DNA of 64,000 nucleotides from Methylotetracoccus oryzae (GTDB lineage Bacteria; Pseudomonadota; Gammaproteobacteria; Methylococcales; Methylococcaceae). Shown in pieces: positions 34,269 to 43,621 of this stretch; the first letter of the stretch is position 1; every line of letters starts with the position of its first letter. The notes beneath the pieces were generated by a model. It ran no database searches. It saw only the letters and a list, made by a program, of their open reading frames with translations, and was not told the origin of the DNA. The DNA lies in NCBI RefSeq assembly GCF_006175985.1, contig NZ_SRSH01000001.1:62001-126000 (forward strand), written 5' to 3'. The position numbers were made by a program, and so were the translations under genes.

Positions 34269-35282
34269 ATGGATAAGAAAGCACACATGCCGCTTCGATG
34301 CCTGATATTCCTGTTTCTCGGCCTGAGTCTGTCGCCGGCGTGGGCGGCAGAGCCTGATGCAGTCGATCCGCTACCGGCCTGGACTGCGGGTGCGAACAAG
34401 CAGGCGATCGTGGCCTTCGTCGAACGCGTGACACGCCCGAACAGCCCCGATTTCGTGCCTGTCCCGGAACGCATTGCGGTGTTTGATCACGATGGCACGC
34501 TCTGGGTCGAACAGCCGATCTACCCCCAGTTCGTTTTCGTGCTCGAGCGCTTGCGCGCGCTCGCTCCGCGCTTTCCCGGATGGCCCAGCAAGCAGCCCTT
34601 CAAGGCCGCCCTCGAAGGAAATTACGCCAGCCTCGCAGCCCAGGGGCCCATCGCACTGCAACAACTGACGATCGCTACACACTCCGGCCTGACGACGGAT
34701 CAGTTCGATGCGGCGGTGAAGGACTGGCTCGCGCACGCTAGCCACCCCCGTTTCGGTCGGCCGTACAGCGAGCTTGCCTATCAGCCGATGCTTGAACTGC
34801 TGGCCTATCTTGAGCGTCATGAGTTCAAGAACTGGATCGTGTCCGGCGGCAGTGCGGATTTCATTCGCGTCTGGTCCGAGCGGGTTTACCGCATACCGCC
34901 AGAGCGCGTGATCGGCAGCAGCGTCAAACTCAAATTTGAGATGGCGGACGGAAAATCGCTCCTGGTTCGCCTGCCGGAGATCGATTTCATCAACAGCCAC
35001 GCCGCAAAACCGGTCGGTATCCAGCAACAGATCGGCCGCCGGCCCCTTATGACATTCGGGAACGCCGACGGGGATCTACAGATGCTGCAATGGACTTCGG
35101 GCGGCTCGGGTCCGCGTTTCGTCGGCTTGATTCGGCATACGGACGCAGCCCGCGAATACGCGTATGACCGGGAGGCCAGCGTGGGTCATCTCGAACTGGC
35201 GCTGGACGAAGCCAAACGCCGGCGCTGGCCCGTCGTGAGTATCCGGGACGACTGGGCGAAGGTATTCGCGTTCGACCGATGA
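34269..35282 (+). CDS. Exported HAD-superfamily phosphatase
   Basis: A 337-residue protein with a signal peptide (CLIFLFLGLSLSPAWA) and a haloacid-dehalogenase fold. Motif I is FDHDGTLW near residue 75, motif II the Ser/Thr in WIVSGGSADFIRVW, and motif III/IV are represented by MTFGNADGDLQML. The pattern is close to phosphoserine phosphatase-like HADs, but the export signal makes a periplasmic phosphatase for organic phosphate more likely. A second Met at residue 7 could be the true start. Convergent with the DUF62 gene. Confidence 0.82.
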   Translation: MDKKAHMPLRCLIFLFLGLSLSPAWAAEPDAVDPLPAWTAGANKQAIVAFVERVTRPNSPDFVPVPERIAVFDHDGTLWVEQPIYPQFVFVLERLRALAPRFPGWPSKQPFKAALEGNYASLAAQGPIALQQLTIATHSGLTTDQFDAAVKDWLAHASHPRFGRPYSELAYQPMLELLAYLERHEFKNWIVSGGSADFIRVWSERVYRIPPERVIGSSVKLKFEMADGKSLLVRLPEIDFINSHAAKPVGIQQQIGRRPLMTFGNADGDLQMLQWTSGGSGPRFVGLIRHTDAAREYAYDREASVGHLELALDEAKRRRWPVVSIRDDWAKVFAFDR

Positions 35283-35321
35283 CATCAACGGCTCTGCCCG
35301 GCCGGCGGGCCAGAGGCGGCA

Positions 35322-36041
35322 TCAAGCAAAAGCTACTGCCATACCCAAAGATAAATCGAGAACGGCCCTCGCGGAACCGCGATTGACGGCAATCTCGATC
35401 AGGCCGATCGAGTTGCAGTACCAGAACGCCGTTCCCGCCCCGACCGCAGAGAAGGTCCGCGCCTCCTGCAGGCAGTGCGGCCCGACACGAAGCCTCCGTC
35501 CAGCGAACGTCGGGAGGTAACGCAGTCCGGTCATCGCATTACCGTAAGCATCAAAGTAGATCACCCGCTCGAATTCGTCGGGCCAGGCCGTCAGATCGGG
35601 ACCCCCATAGGGCGTGTGCGCCCAGGTAAAATCCCGCTGCGCGATACGGGCCGCGATCGGCGCGAACAGATCGCGCCCATGGAAGGTCGACGTCAGCGAC
35701 GGGGGGCGCCAATCGATGCGAAACCAGGCTGGCCGCCGGCAGCGGGCCGCTGCGGTGTTGAAGAGGCCATTGTCGGGGCCGACGAACCATCGACCATCCG
35801 CCTCGAGCGCGACGGGGGACCGTTCGCCGCCCACCCCTGGATCGACGACACCGAGAATCACGCTCGACGGCGGCGTGAAAGGCACCAGCGCAGCCAGCAG
35901 GAATGCGCCGGCGGCCGGGTCGAAATGCGGCGCATCGTTCATCAGGCGCACGATATCGCGATTGCCGTGTTGCAGGAGAACCGACTCCATCTGGCCCAGA
36001 TAGGGCCCTTCGGCGCCAAAATCGGTGAACAGGAGAATCAT
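35322..36041 (-). CDS. SAM hydroxide adenosyltransferase (DUF62 family)
   Basis: A 239-residue enzyme of the fluorinase/chlorinase superfamily. Family members in non-halogenating bacteria hydrolyse S-adenosylmethionine to adenosine and methionine. The N-terminal ILLFTDFGAEGPYLGQM, the VVDPGVGGERSP turn and the WFVGPDNGLF and FHGRDLFAPIAA segments match. The start at 36041 fits the family N-terminus; an in-frame start 24 bases upstream is possible. No halogenase-specific loop can be recognised. Single gene, downstream of the tat genes on the same strand. Confidence 0.85.
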   Translation of the reverse strand: MILLFTDFGAEGPYLGQMESVLLQHGNRDIVRLMNDAPHFDPAAGAFLLAALVPFTPPSSVILGVVDPGVGGERSPVALEADGRWFVGPDNGLFNTAAARCRRPAWFRIDWRPPSLTSTFHGRDLFAPIAARIAQRDFTWAHTPYGGPDLTAWPDEFERVIYFDAYGNAMTGLRYLPTFAGRRLRVGPHCLQEARTFSAVGAGTAFWYCNSIGLIEIAVNRGSARAVLDLSLGMAVAFA

Positions 36042-36161
36042 GCGCTGCGGCGAAGCCGGGCGCATCGGTGCGGCGAAAACCTCGACCGAGGCCCCGGTGT
36101 CCTTCTGCTTTCAGGCTCCGGGACGTTCGCCGCGCTCATATCGGCGCCTGCCCTCCCCGAG

Positions 36162-36932
36162 TCAGCCACCGCCGATCTGCACGGAGTCGTCAACGGTGCT
36201 GGCGGGAACGAAGAAGCGCGAGAACATCAGGCCCAGTTCGAACAACAGCCACATCGGAATGGCCAGCAGGGATTGCGAAACCACGTCCGGGGGAGTCAGC
36301 ACCGCACCCACGATGAACGCGGCGACGATGATGTACGGGCGCTTCTCGCCGAGGCTCTTGCGATCGACGACCCCGCTCCAGACCAGCAGGATGGTGGCGA
36401 TCGGCACTTCGAACGCCGCACCGAAGGCGACAAACAAGGTCAGCACGAAATCGAGATAACGCGTGATGTCAGTCATCATCGTGACCCCTTTCGGCGCGGC
36501 CGCAGTCAAGAAACCGAAGATTAGGGGGAACACGACGAAGTATGCGAAGGCGATGCCGCCGTAGAACAACAGGGTACTGGCCACCAGCAGCGGCAACATC
36601 AGACGGCGCTCATGCCGGTACAGACCTGGGGCAATGAAGGCCCAGGCCTGGTACAGAACGTAAGGGATCGCCGCCAGGAAGGCGACCACCAGCGTCAGCT
36701 TGAATGGCGTAAAAAAGGGCGACGCCACCTCGATCGCGATCATTTGCGTACCGGCCGGCATATGCTTCAGCAGCGGGCCGGCCAGAAAGGCGTAGATGTC
36801 GTTGGCGTAGTAGGCAAGGCCAAGGAAGATCAGCAGGATCGCGACGATGGATCGCAGCAGACGATCCCGAAGCTCGACCAGATGCGAAACGAAGGTCTGC
36901 GCGGTATCGTCCGGTGGACGGCCATCAACCAT
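36162..36932 (-). CDS. tatC: Twin-arginine translocase subunit TatC
   Basis: A 256-residue polytopic inner-membrane protein that recognises twin-arginine signals. The N-terminal [15 protein letters not shown] motif with its essential Glu, six hydrophobic helices, the periplasmic P-x-x-Y-x-x-W-x-F-I-x-PGLY segment and [14 protein letters not shown] match TatC. It overlaps tatB by 8 bases in a tatA-tatB-tatC operon. Tat would be needed to export folded enzymes such as NiFe-hydrogenases. Confidence 0.97.
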   Translation of the reverse strand: MVDGRPPDDTAQTFVSHLVELRDRLLRSIVAILLIFLGLAYYANDIYAFLAGPLLKHMPAGTQMIAIEVASPFFTPFKLTLVVAFLAAIPYVLYQAWAFIAPGLYRHERRLMLPLLVASTLLFYGGIAFAYFVVFPLIFGFLTAAAPKGVTMMTDITRYLDFVLTLFVAFGAAFEVPIATILLVWSGVVDRKSLGEKRPYIIVAAFIVGAVLTPPDVVSQSLLAIPMWLLFELGLMFSRFFVPASTVDDSVQIGGG

Positions 36933-37263
36933 CGCGCCTTACCTCCTCGACGTGGGGCCGCTCGGGAGTGGCGTCCACCTGCCCAGACTCGGCGGGGGCC
37001 TGTGGCTCTTCGACCGACAGGCGGTCGACCAAACCGTCGATGGTGACGTTGCTCAGCGCCTTCCGCTGTTTACTCAGCGATTCGCGAAGATCCTGGACCT
37101 GCAGTTCCTGATCGATCTCCTGCTTCACCGATGAAACCATGGAACGCGCCTTGCGGACCCAGAGAGCCGTTTCGCGCGCGACACGCGGCAGTTTTTCGGG
37201 ACCGAAGACGAGGAGTCCAACGATCCCGACCAGCACCATCTCCCAGAAGCCGATTTCGAACAT
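36925..37263 (-). CDS. tatB: Twin-arginine translocase subunit TatB
   Basis: A 112-residue protein with the TatB hallmark [20 protein letters not shown] followed by [13 protein letters not shown] and a long charged amphipathic helix, then a Pro- and Glu-rich tail. The Glu in the transmembrane helix and the Gly-Pro hinge distinguish it from TatA. It starts 6 bases after tatA. Confidence 0.95.
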   Translation of the reverse strand: MFEIGFWEMVLVGIVGLLVFGPEKLPRVARETALWVRKARSMVSSVKQEIDQELQVQDLRESLSKQRKALSNVTIDGLVDRLSVEEPQAPAESGQVDATPERPHVEEVRRDG

Positions 37264-37269
37264 CGACGG

Positions 37270-37482
37270 CTAGGGGGTCCGGGGCTTGTCGGAATCCTCC
37301 TTGACGGCTTCGGCGTCTATCGTGCGGCCCGATTCGGCCTTGTCCTCGCTCTCGCTCATGGCACCGCGAAAACTGCGGATGGCGCCGCCCAGATCACCGC
37401 CAATATTGCGCAACCGCTTCGTACCGAAGATCACGAGAACGATCAGAAAGATCAGTACCAATTCCCAGACACCTAAACCCAT
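37270..37482 (-). CDS. tatA: Twin-arginine translocase subunit TatA
   Basis: A 70-residue pore-forming subunit: N-terminal helix MGLGVWELVLIFLIVLVIFG, hinge FGTKRLRNIGGDLG and an amphipathic helix with an acidic tail. The start at 37482 has GAGGTGG upstream; the longer open frame has a non-family extension. First gene of tatABC. Confidence 0.95.
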   Translation of the reverse strand: MGLGVWELVLIFLIVLVIFGTKRLRNIGGDLGGAIRSFRGAMSESEDKAESGRTIDAEAVKEDSDKPRTP

Positions 37483-37599
37483 GACACCACCTCGGTAGAT
37501 ATTGGCTCGGAGCGGCAACGATCGGTGTTCGGAACGAAGTCCCGCACTCGCCAGAGAAGCCGCCCAAAGCCAGATAGAAAGGCTTGCAGAAACCGGTGA

Positions 37600-38007
37600 C
37601 TATTTGATTTTCAGCAATGACTTGCCTTCCGAATCAAACTTGCAGAAGTTGGCAAGAAAGTAGCGGCACTCGTCCGATTGCTTGGTCCTGGCGGCATCGG
37701 CGTCCAACGTGATCTCGATGGAGCAGTAGTGCGCCTCGCCGGGAATCTGCTTCTTCAACAGGATCGTCTTGTCGCCAATCTTCCTGGCCTCCCCCTCGAC
37801 ATCGACCGAGCAGGGTTTGACGCCACGCGCCGCTTCGTCCGGAGTCGGTTCGAAATCCACATCCATGGCGGCATTGATCTCGTCACCGATCGTCGTGATC
37901 TTCAGGTGCTGCACGTGACCACCGTCTCTGCGGAGGTAATGGTCGGTCGCAGCATAAGCCTGGGAGGCCGCCATCACCGCGAAACTCAGGAACATCGCCC
38001 GTTTCAT
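37600..38007 (-). CDS. Exported hypothetical protein
   Basis: A 135-residue protein with a clear signal peptide (MKRAMFLSFAVMAASQAYA). The ATG at 38007 is preferred over a TTG one codon upstream; GAGAGGG lies upstream. The mature part is predicted to be beta-rich (HVQHLKITTIGDEINAAMDV, EITLDADAARTK) with four Cys (KPCSV, HYCSI, ECRYF, NFCKF) that may form two disulfides. No family recognised. It lies alone between dapD and tatA. Confidence 0.65.
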   Translation of the reverse strand: MKRAMFLSFAVMAASQAYAATDHYLRRDGGHVQHLKITTIGDEINAAMDVDFEPTPDEAARGVKPCSVDVEGEARKIGDKTILLKKQIPGEAHYCSIEITLDADAARTKQSDECRYFLANFCKFDSEGKSLLKIK

Positions 38008-38083
38008 CAATCCTATCCCTCTCGGTCAATTTCGTTATTGTTCGCCGCAACCGGCATGCAATCTCCGCCATCCGGCACAAACA

Positions 38084-38908
38084 CTAGTCGCGGAGCAATT
38101 CGTTGATCCCCACTTTGCCGCGGGTTCTTTCGTCGACTTGCTTGATGATTACAGCACAGTACAAGCTGTGACTACCATCCTGGGCAGGGAGGTTGCCCGA
38201 GACGACGACTGAGCCGGCGGGGATGCGCCCGTAGGTAACCTCACCCGTCATCCGATTATAAATCTTCGTGCTCTGCCCGATGTACACGCCCATGGAAATC
38301 ACCGAGCCGCGCTCGACGATGACGCCCTCCACCACTTCCGACCGTGCGCCGATGAAACAGTCGTCCTCGATGATGGTCGGCGCCGCCTGCAGCGGCTCCA
38401 GAACACCCCCGATACCGACACCACCGGAAAGGTGCACGTTCTTGCCGATCTGCGCACAGGACCCGACCGTGGCCCAGGTATCGACCATGGTGCCCGAATC
38501 AACGAACGCGCCGATGTTGACAAACGACGGCATCAGCACGACGTTCGGCGCGATGTAGGCGCCCTGCCGGACGGCTGCCGGCGGCACGACCCTCGCTCCG
38601 GTCCGGCGGAAATCATCAGGGCCGAAACTACCGAATTTGGGCTCGACCTTGTCGAAATAGCGCGTCTCGCCACCATCCATGACTCGGTTATCGTTGATCC
38701 GGAATGACAGCAGAACGGCCTTTTTCAGCCATTGATGCACGACCCAGCCGGCAGGCGTCGGTTCCGCGACCCGGGCCCGCCCGCTGTCCAGCAGCTGCAG
38801 CGACTCCCCCACGGCCTCACGGAGTTCCGGGGACGCTGTGGCCGGCGTAATCTCCGACCGCTGTTCAAAGGCCTTTTCGATGATGGTTTCGAGGGACATA
38901 GGACTCAT
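38084..38908 (-). CDS. dapD: 2,3,4,5-tetrahydropyridine-2,6-dicarboxylate N-succinyltransferase
   Basis: A 274-residue trimeric left-handed beta-helix enzyme of the succinylase lysine/diaminopimelate route. Hexapeptide repeats run through the middle ([40 protein letters not shown]), and the signature [17 protein letters not shown] is present. The ATG at 38908 overlaps the dapC stop by 4 bases; an ATG at 38899 is also possible. It acts just before DapC, encoded upstream in the same operon. Confidence 0.95.
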   Translation of the reverse strand: MSPMSLETIIEKAFEQRSEITPATASPELREAVGESLQLLDSGRARVAEPTPAGWVVHQWLKKAVLLSFRINDNRVMDGGETRYFDKVEPKFGSFGPDDFRRTGARVVPPAAVRQGAYIAPNVVLMPSFVNIGAFVDSGTMVDTWATVGSCAQIGKNVHLSGGVGIGGVLEPLQAAPTIIEDDCFIGARSEVVEGVIVERGSVISMGVYIGQSTKIYNRMTGEVTYGRIPAGSVVVSGNLPAQDGSHSLYCAVIIKQVDERTRGKVGINELLRD

Positions 38909-40104
38909 CCGCGACTGTTGACAAAGTGGGCGATGCGATGCGCCGCGTCGACGCATTCATCCAGGGACGCCACAAGGGCCATTCTGACGTACTCGGCGCC
39001 GGGGTCACGACCGTGCGCTAGCCGAGACAGGAAACTTCCCGGCAGCACGGTCACATTTTGTTCCGCGTACAACTCGCGGGCAAACTGTTGATCACTGCCG
39101 GGGGTTCGGGTCCAGCAATAGAACCCCCCCTCGGGCTGCGATACATCCAGCAGTTCCCCGAGCACGCTGCGGAAGGCCGCGAACTTCTCGCGATACAAAC
39201 GCCGGTTTTCCTGCACATGCGATTCGTCTTCCCAGGCGGCGATGCTGGCATGTTGCACCGGCAAAGACATCGCACAACCGTGATACGTTCGGTAAAGACC
39301 GTATTGGCGAATTATGTCCGCGTCTCCCGCCACGAAACCGGAACGCAGGCCGGGCGCATTCGAGCGCTTCGACAAACTGTGAAACACGACGCAACGCCGG
39401 AAGTCGGTGTTGCCCATCGCAGCCGCCGCGCTCAACAGGCCGGGAGGCGGCACGTTGTCGTCCCGATAGATCTCCGAATAGCACTCGTCCGATGCGATCA
39501 CGAAGTCGTGGCGATCGGCCAGTGCGATCAATCGCTGCAAGGCTGCGGTACTCAGCACCGCACCGCTGGGGTTTCCCGGAGAACAGACATAGAGCAGCTC
39601 GCACCGCTGCCAGACCGCAGCCGGCACCGCATCGAACTCGGGCAGAAAGCCCGTGTCGACCCCTCCGTTGACAAAGTACGGCGTCGCGCCGGCCAACAGG
39701 GCGGCGCCTTCATAGATCTGGTAGAAGGGGTTGGGCATCACCACCAACGGGCGCCGCGCCGCATCGACCACGGCTTGCGCGAACGAAAACAAGGCCTCAC
39801 GGGTACCGTTGACCGGGAGCACGTGTCGGTCCGGATCGACGGCCTCAGTCGGCAACTCGAACCGGCGGGTCAACCACGCCGCAATCGACTGCCGCAACTC
39901 CGGAAGTCCCCTGGTCAGCGGATAGCGGCTCAGACCACCCAGGTTTGCGACCAGTGCCTCCGTGATGAGCGCGGGGGTGGAATGCTGGGGTTCGCCGATG
40001 GAGAGCGCGATGGGCGGTAATCCCGCAGGCGGCGTCACGCCTTGCCTGAGCGCACCGAGTCGTTCGAAGGGATAGGGCTGAAGAGCGGACAGTCGCGGAT
40101 TCAT
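38905..40104 (-). CDS. dapC: Succinyldiaminopimelate transaminase
   Basis: A 399-residue class I/II pyridoxal-phosphate aminotransferase. The cofactor Lys is in [17 protein letters not shown], with [13 protein letters not shown] and the substrate Arg region near the C-terminus ([10 protein letters not shown]). The opening [16 protein letters not shown] and the dapD partner identify it as DapC rather than aspartate or alanine aminotransferase. It transfers nitrogen from glutamate to N-succinyl-2-amino-6-ketopimelate. Coupled to dapD by an ATGA overlap; divergent from the PEP-CTERM gene. Confidence 0.93.
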   Translation of the reverse strand: MNPRLSALQPYPFERLGALRQGVTPPAGLPPIALSIGEPQHSTPALITEALVANLGGLSRYPLTRGLPELRQSIAAWLTRRFELPTEAVDPDRHVLPVNGTREALFSFAQAVVDAARRPLVVMPNPFYQIYEGAALLAGATPYFVNGGVDTGFLPEFDAVPAAVWQRCELLYVCSPGNPSGAVLSTAALQRLIALADRHDFVIASDECYSEIYRDDNVPPPGLLSAAAAMGNTDFRRCVVFHSLSKRSNAPGLRSGFVAGDADIIRQYGLYRTYHGCAMSLPVQHASIAAWEDESHVQENRRLYREKFAAFRSVLGELLDVSQPEGGFYCWTRTPGSDQQFARELYAEQNVTVLPGSFLSRLAHGRDPGAEYVRMALVASLDECVDAAHRIAHFVNSRG

Positions 40105-40341
40105 GTTGAGGCAATGATCAGCCGCGCGCAGCGGGCGCGAAATCCCGGCTCAACCGCGGCAGAAGGGGGCCGGTTACCTGCAGGGCCGCAAGTATAGAGG
40201 ATCGCACCAACGGGTTCCATGGCTGCGGATCTGCCGCACGCGCGGCAGGAAACTGCTCCGACGGAGAGGTCGCTCGGGTACCTGTCCTCGGAGCCCCCGG
40301 GCTCGCCTTCCGGGCGTTACCTGCGCTTTTCGCGCAGGGGC

Positions 40342-40373
40342 TGTTCGAAAACTTTACAGTCAGGGTGTTCGAA
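40342..40373 (+). promoter_or_regulatory. TGTTCGAA direct repeats, candidate activator sites
   Basis: Two identical TGTTCGAA boxes at 40342-40349 and 40366-40373, about 60-90 bases upstream of the -24 element. The position and repeat pattern suit binding by a sigma-54 activator such as a PrsR-type regulator; the boxes themselves are not a motif known to me. Confidence 0.4.
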
Positions 40374-40431
40374 TGGCCCATTTCGCCCAAATACCGAACT
40401 TGAGTACTGTCTCACTTAGATTTTTTGGCGT

Positions 40432-40447
40432 TGGCATATTCTTCGCT
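40432..40447 (+). promoter_or_regulatory. Candidate sigma-54 promoter of the PEP-CTERM gene
   Basis: TTGGCAT and TTCGCT place GG (40433-40434) and GC (40445-40446) exactly 12 bases apart, the -24/-12 geometry of sigma-54 promoters; TGGCA and GC-T match the consensus, with mismatches at three less conserved places. Transcription would start near 40458, giving a 69-base leader. Sigma-54 control is known for many exosortase-sorted proteins. Confidence 0.55.
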
Positions 40448-40526
40448 TTATGGTGCGCAACGGTGCCAGATGCAACTCACGGTGCCCGAAAGAAACGTCG
40501 ATCAACCCGCGAATTTGGAGAAGTTC

Positions 40527-41108
40527 ATGAAGCACGCCTTCCTCGGAAAAGCGTTCATCGTTGCAACCGCGCTGGTACTGGCGGCACCGGCCAGCGCCAA
40601 GGTTTACCAGATGGGTGATCTGTTGTCCCCGAGCACGGTGGCTACCGCCTCCGGCAACACCGGACGTCATGTCGTCAGGGCCAACAAGACCCACGGCAAC
40701 TTCCGTGACACTTTCAAATTCGACCTTTCGAAAGATGCAGACGTCAATCTGACGCGGATGTTCGGTGGCGGCAAGCTCGGTAAGCAGGTCCAGTGGAGCA
40801 GCGTCCGGATGAAGCTCATGGACAACGAGAACAACGTGATCGCTCGTGTGCGTGGCGGCCGGCTTGCGAGTTTCGCGGGCAGTCTGGACGAGGGCTCGTA
40901 TCAGGTTCGCATCGGCGGCAAGCTGAAGCCGAGCTTCGGTCGCGGCGCCTATAAGTTCAGCGCCGGCGCAATTGCCGCTCCCGTGCCGGAGCCGGAAGAA
41001 TGGGCGCTAATGATCCTCGGCGCCGGTCTCATGGGCTATCAGGTTCGTCGCAAGCAGCGGCAACTGGCAGTCGGGAGCGAAACCCCGCTGACCGCCCTGC
41101 CCGCCTGA
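40527..41108 (+). CDS. PEP-CTERM protein, FxDxF type
   Basis: A 193-residue exported protein. GGAG lies 6 bases before the ATG at 40527. Signal peptide AFIVATALVLAAPASA; an FRDTF motif in GNFRDTFKFDLS near residue 62 fits the FxDxF subgroup. The C-terminal sorting signal PVPEPEEWALMILGAGLMGY followed by QVRRKQRQ has the Pro-Glu-Pro motif, one helix and an Arg-rich end, as recognised by exosortases. Unusually, 14 more residues (LAVGSETPLTALPA) follow the basic cluster. The likely processing enzyme is the exosortase encoded at 59.8-60.7 kb. The protein probably belongs to the extracellular matrix. Confidence 0.85.
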   Translation: MKHAFLGKAFIVATALVLAAPASAKVYQMGDLLSPSTVATASGNTGRHVVRANKTHGNFRDTFKFDLSKDADVNLTRMFGGGKLGKQVQWSSVRMKLMDNENNVIARVRGGRLASFAGSLDEGSYQVRIGGKLKPSFGRGAYKFSAGAIAAPVPEPEEWALMILGAGLMGYQVRRKQRQLAVGSETPLTALPA

Positions 41109-41179
41109 CGCGAAGGGTTCGACCCGGCGCCCGGAACGACTCAACCCCGGGGGCTGGTGCCGGACCGGATTCATCTGGA

Positions 41180-41210
41180 ACCGACGGTCGTGAATAGGCG
41201 CGCCGTCGGT
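41180..41210. terminator. Hairpin between convergent genes
   Basis: ACCGACGG (41180-41187) pairs with CCGTCGGT (41203-41210), followed on the plus strand by TTTACC. It lies between the ends of the PEP-CTERM gene and the MFS gene and could stop transcription from the left. Confidence 0.45.
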
Positions 41211-42467
41211 TTACCGGGAATTGAGCCCGCTACCCCGGATGGAATCGAAAGCCTGTGGGGATTGGGATTTCGTTTTCTCCCGATCACCGTGCAACGGGTC
41301 AGCGGGGAAGCCCGGCCTCCGCCGTTCCACCCATAGCCAGGCGATAAGCCACGCCAGCAAGCAGGCCGCCGCGGCACCCGAAAACACCCCACCCGCGCCA
41401 AAAGGCCCCCAGGCCTCTCCGCTGAGCAGGCTTCCCAGGGCACCGCCCAATCCAAAGCTCGCACTGCTGTATAGCGCCTGTCCCTTGTTGCGATGGCGGC
41501 CGGAAAAATAAGACTGCGTCAGCTGGATGCCGACTGCGTGCGTCGCACCGAAACTCGCGCCATGTAGCAATTGGGCCAGGCAGAGGAGAGCGACATTCTC
41601 GACTGCCCACCCGATCAACAGCCAGCGGAGTACCCCCAACAGCAGGCTCGCCAGCAGGATTCGGCGCAGCGTGTACCGTCGCAGCAAGCGTGGTGCCGAC
41701 ACGAACAAGGCGATCTCCGCCAGCACGCCCAGCACCCAGAATTGTCCGATCTGCTCCGGATCGAAACCCCGCTCTTCGAGATAAATCGAGAAGAACACGT
41801 AGTACGGTCCGTGCGAGGCTTGCAGCAGCATCACAACGGCGAAGAACGCGACCACTTCCCTGCGCCAGAGGGTCCTTACGAAGCGGTCACCGTGCCGCGA
41901 GGCCGGAGCGCCGCGGTTCGGGATCACGAGGCTGGCAAGCCATTCGCAGCCGAGTAACAGGCCCACCACGATCGGCAACTGCGCCAGCGTAACCCGATCA
42001 TGGCTGAGGGCCGATCCGAGCAGCATGACCGCCAGTATGAAACCGATGGAGCCCCAGACGCGAATCTGGCTGTAGCGCTCCACCTGACCCGCCAGCTGTC
42101 GCAGGGTCAGCGCTTCGAACAACGGCAGACAGGCATTCCAGAAGAAGCTGAAGGCCAGGGTTATCCAGAACAACCACCAGAAGCCGGCGCGCCACGGGAG
42201 AGCCGCAAAGGCGAGGACGGTGGCAAAGCCCGCCCATCGGATCAGCCGCAGGTCGGCGCCCGTCCGATCCGCCAGCCAGCCCCAGATATTCGGCGCAACG
42301 ACTTTGGTTCCAGCGACCAGCGCCATGAGTTGCCCGATCTCCGCGGCCGAAAAGTTCAGCGAAGCGAGATACAGGCTCCAGTAGGGCAGGAACGCCCCGA
42401 GCGCGGTGAAGTACCAGAAATAGAAGCCGGAGAGGCGCCAGTACGGAAGCGCCTGCGGTCCGGTCAT
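41211..42467 (-). CDS. MFS transporter (PF12832/HcaT-like)
   Basis: A 418-residue inner-membrane permease with about twelve hydrophobic helices. It has the MFS_1-like opening YWRLSGFYFWYFTALGAFLP, the AEIGQLMAL and WGWLADRTG loop 2-3 motif, and QIRVWGSIGFILAV of the HcaT/nucleoside-H+ symporter-like branch. The start at 42467 (MTGPQALPYW) is chosen over the longer Arg/Ser-rich frame. It follows aroC on the same strand after 28 bases. Substrate not predictable. Confidence 0.85.
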   Translation of the reverse strand: MTGPQALPYWRLSGFYFWYFTALGAFLPYWSLYLASLNFSAAEIGQLMALVAGTKVVAPNIWGWLADRTGADLRLIRWAGFATVLAFAALPWRAGFWWLFWITLAFSFFWNACLPLFEALTLRQLAGQVERYSQIRVWGSIGFILAVMLLGSALSHDRVTLAQLPIVVGLLLGCEWLASLVIPNRGAPASRHGDRFVRTLWRREVVAFFAVVMLLQASHGPYYVFFSIYLEERGFDPEQIGQFWVLGVLAEIALFVSAPRLLRRYTLRRILLASLLLGVLRWLLIGWAVENVALLCLAQLLHGASFGATHAVGIQLTQSYFSGRHRNKGQALYSSASFGLGGALGSLLSGEAWGPFGAGGVFSGAAAACLLAWLIAWLWVERRRPGFPADPLHGDREKTKSQSPQAFDSIRGSGLNSR

Positions 42468-42495
42468 CCGCCGCCGAGAAAGCTGCGCGGAACGG

Positions 42496-43596
42496 TCACG
42501 ACCGGCCGGCCGGAACCGGCTGCAACGGGATCTCGACGTCGGCATTCTGTGCGCGATGGCGCAGCCAGTGATCCATCAGCACCAGCGCCATCATTGCCTC
42601 GGCAATCGGCGTGGCACGGATGCCGACACAGGGGTCGTGGCGGCCGGTCGTGATGACCTCGACCGGCTCGCCTCGAACGTTGATCGTCTGACCGGGCAAG
42701 CGCAGACTGGACGTCGGCTTCAGCGCGATGCTGGCAACGATGTCCTGGCCCGTCGAAATGCCCCCGAGCACACCGCCTGCGTGATTGCTCAGGAAGCCTG
42801 TAGGGGTGATTTCATCTCGAAACGCCGTACCCTTCGTCTCGACGCAAGCAAACCCGTCGCCAATTTCGACGGCCTTGACGGCGTTGATGCTCATCAGCGC
42901 ATAGGCCAGTTCGGCGTCCAGCCGGTCGAAGATCGGCTCTCCCAGTCCGGGCGGCACGCCCGTCGCGACGACGTTGATACGCGCGCCGATCGAATCGCCC
43001 TCCTTGCGTAGCCGGTCCATGTAGTCTTCCAGCGCCGGAACCTGATCCGGGTCCGGACAGAAAAACGGGTTGTTGTCGATCTCATCCCAAACGACGCGCT
43101 CGGCCCGAATCGGGCCCAGTTGCGCCAGATAACCGCGGATCTCGATGCCGAGGCGTGTCCGAAGGTACTTCTTGGCAATCGCGCCGCCGGCCACCCGCAT
43201 CGCGGTTTCCCGCGCCGATGAGCGCCCGCCCCCGCGGTAATCGCGTGTCCCGTACTTCATGTGGTAGGCGTAATCGGCGTGTCCGGGCCGAAAACTGTCG
43301 GCGAGATTGCCGTAGTCCTTGGAACGCTGGTCGACGTTCTCAATCAGCAGCCCGATGGGCACCCCGGTGGTCTTGCCTTCGAAGACACCCGACAGGATCT
43401 TCACCTCGTCCGGTTCACGGCGCTGCGTCGTGTGGCGGCTCTTGCCCGGCCGCCGGCGCTCCAGCTCGACCTGCAAATCCGCCTCGGTCAGCGGCAGTCC
43501 GGGTGGACAGCCATCGACGATACAGCCAATCGCAGGACCGTGGCTCTCGCCAAAGGACGTGAGCGTGAAGAGCTTGCCGATCGTGTTGCCGGACAT
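42496..43596 (-). CDS. aroC: Chorismate synthase
   Basis: A 366-residue flavin-dependent enzyme that makes chorismate from EPSP. The signature [20 protein letters not shown], the [20 protein letters not shown] segment with its catalytic His and the [17 protein letters not shown] region are intact. The start at 43596 ([16 protein letters not shown]) is the family start. It follows prmB after about 25 bases on the same strand. Confidence 0.97.
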   Translation of the reverse strand: MSGNTIGKLFTLTSFGESHGPAIGCIVDGCPPGLPLTEADLQVELERRRPGKSRHTTQRREPDEVKILSGVFEGKTTGVPIGLLIENVDQRSKDYGNLADSFRPGHADYAYHMKYGTRDYRGGGRSSARETAMRVAGGAIAKKYLRTRLGIEIRGYLAQLGPIRAERVVWDEIDNNPFFCPDPDQVPALEDYMDRLRKEGDSIGARINVVATGVPPGLGEPIFDRLDAELAYALMSINAVKAVEIGDGFACVETKGTAFRDEITPTGFLSNHAGGVLGGISTGQDIVASIALKPTSSLRLPGQTINVRGEPVEVITTGRHDPCVGIRATPIAEAMMALVLMDHWLRHRAQNADVEIPLQPVPAGRS

Positions 43597-43621
43597 CAGA
43601 AGTTCCGTGGTCGCCAGTGTT

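Larger units (their letters stand above)
40105..40526. other. Divergent control region between dapC and the PEP-CTERM gene
   Basis: About 420 bases with no convincing gene. The right part holds a candidate sigma-54 promoter (40432-40447), and further upstream two copies of TGTTCGAA (40342-40349 and 40366-40373), 24 bases apart centre to centre, each containing the palindrome TTCGAA. A small hairpin CTGCGC-TTTTC-GCGCAG lies at 40321-40337. The dapC promoter should be in the left part but is not clear. Confidence 0.5.

Noticed and set aside
35475-36524. 349-residue plus-strand frame over DUF62 and tatC
   Set aside because: Antisense to two recognised genes; no ribosome site or family resemblance.
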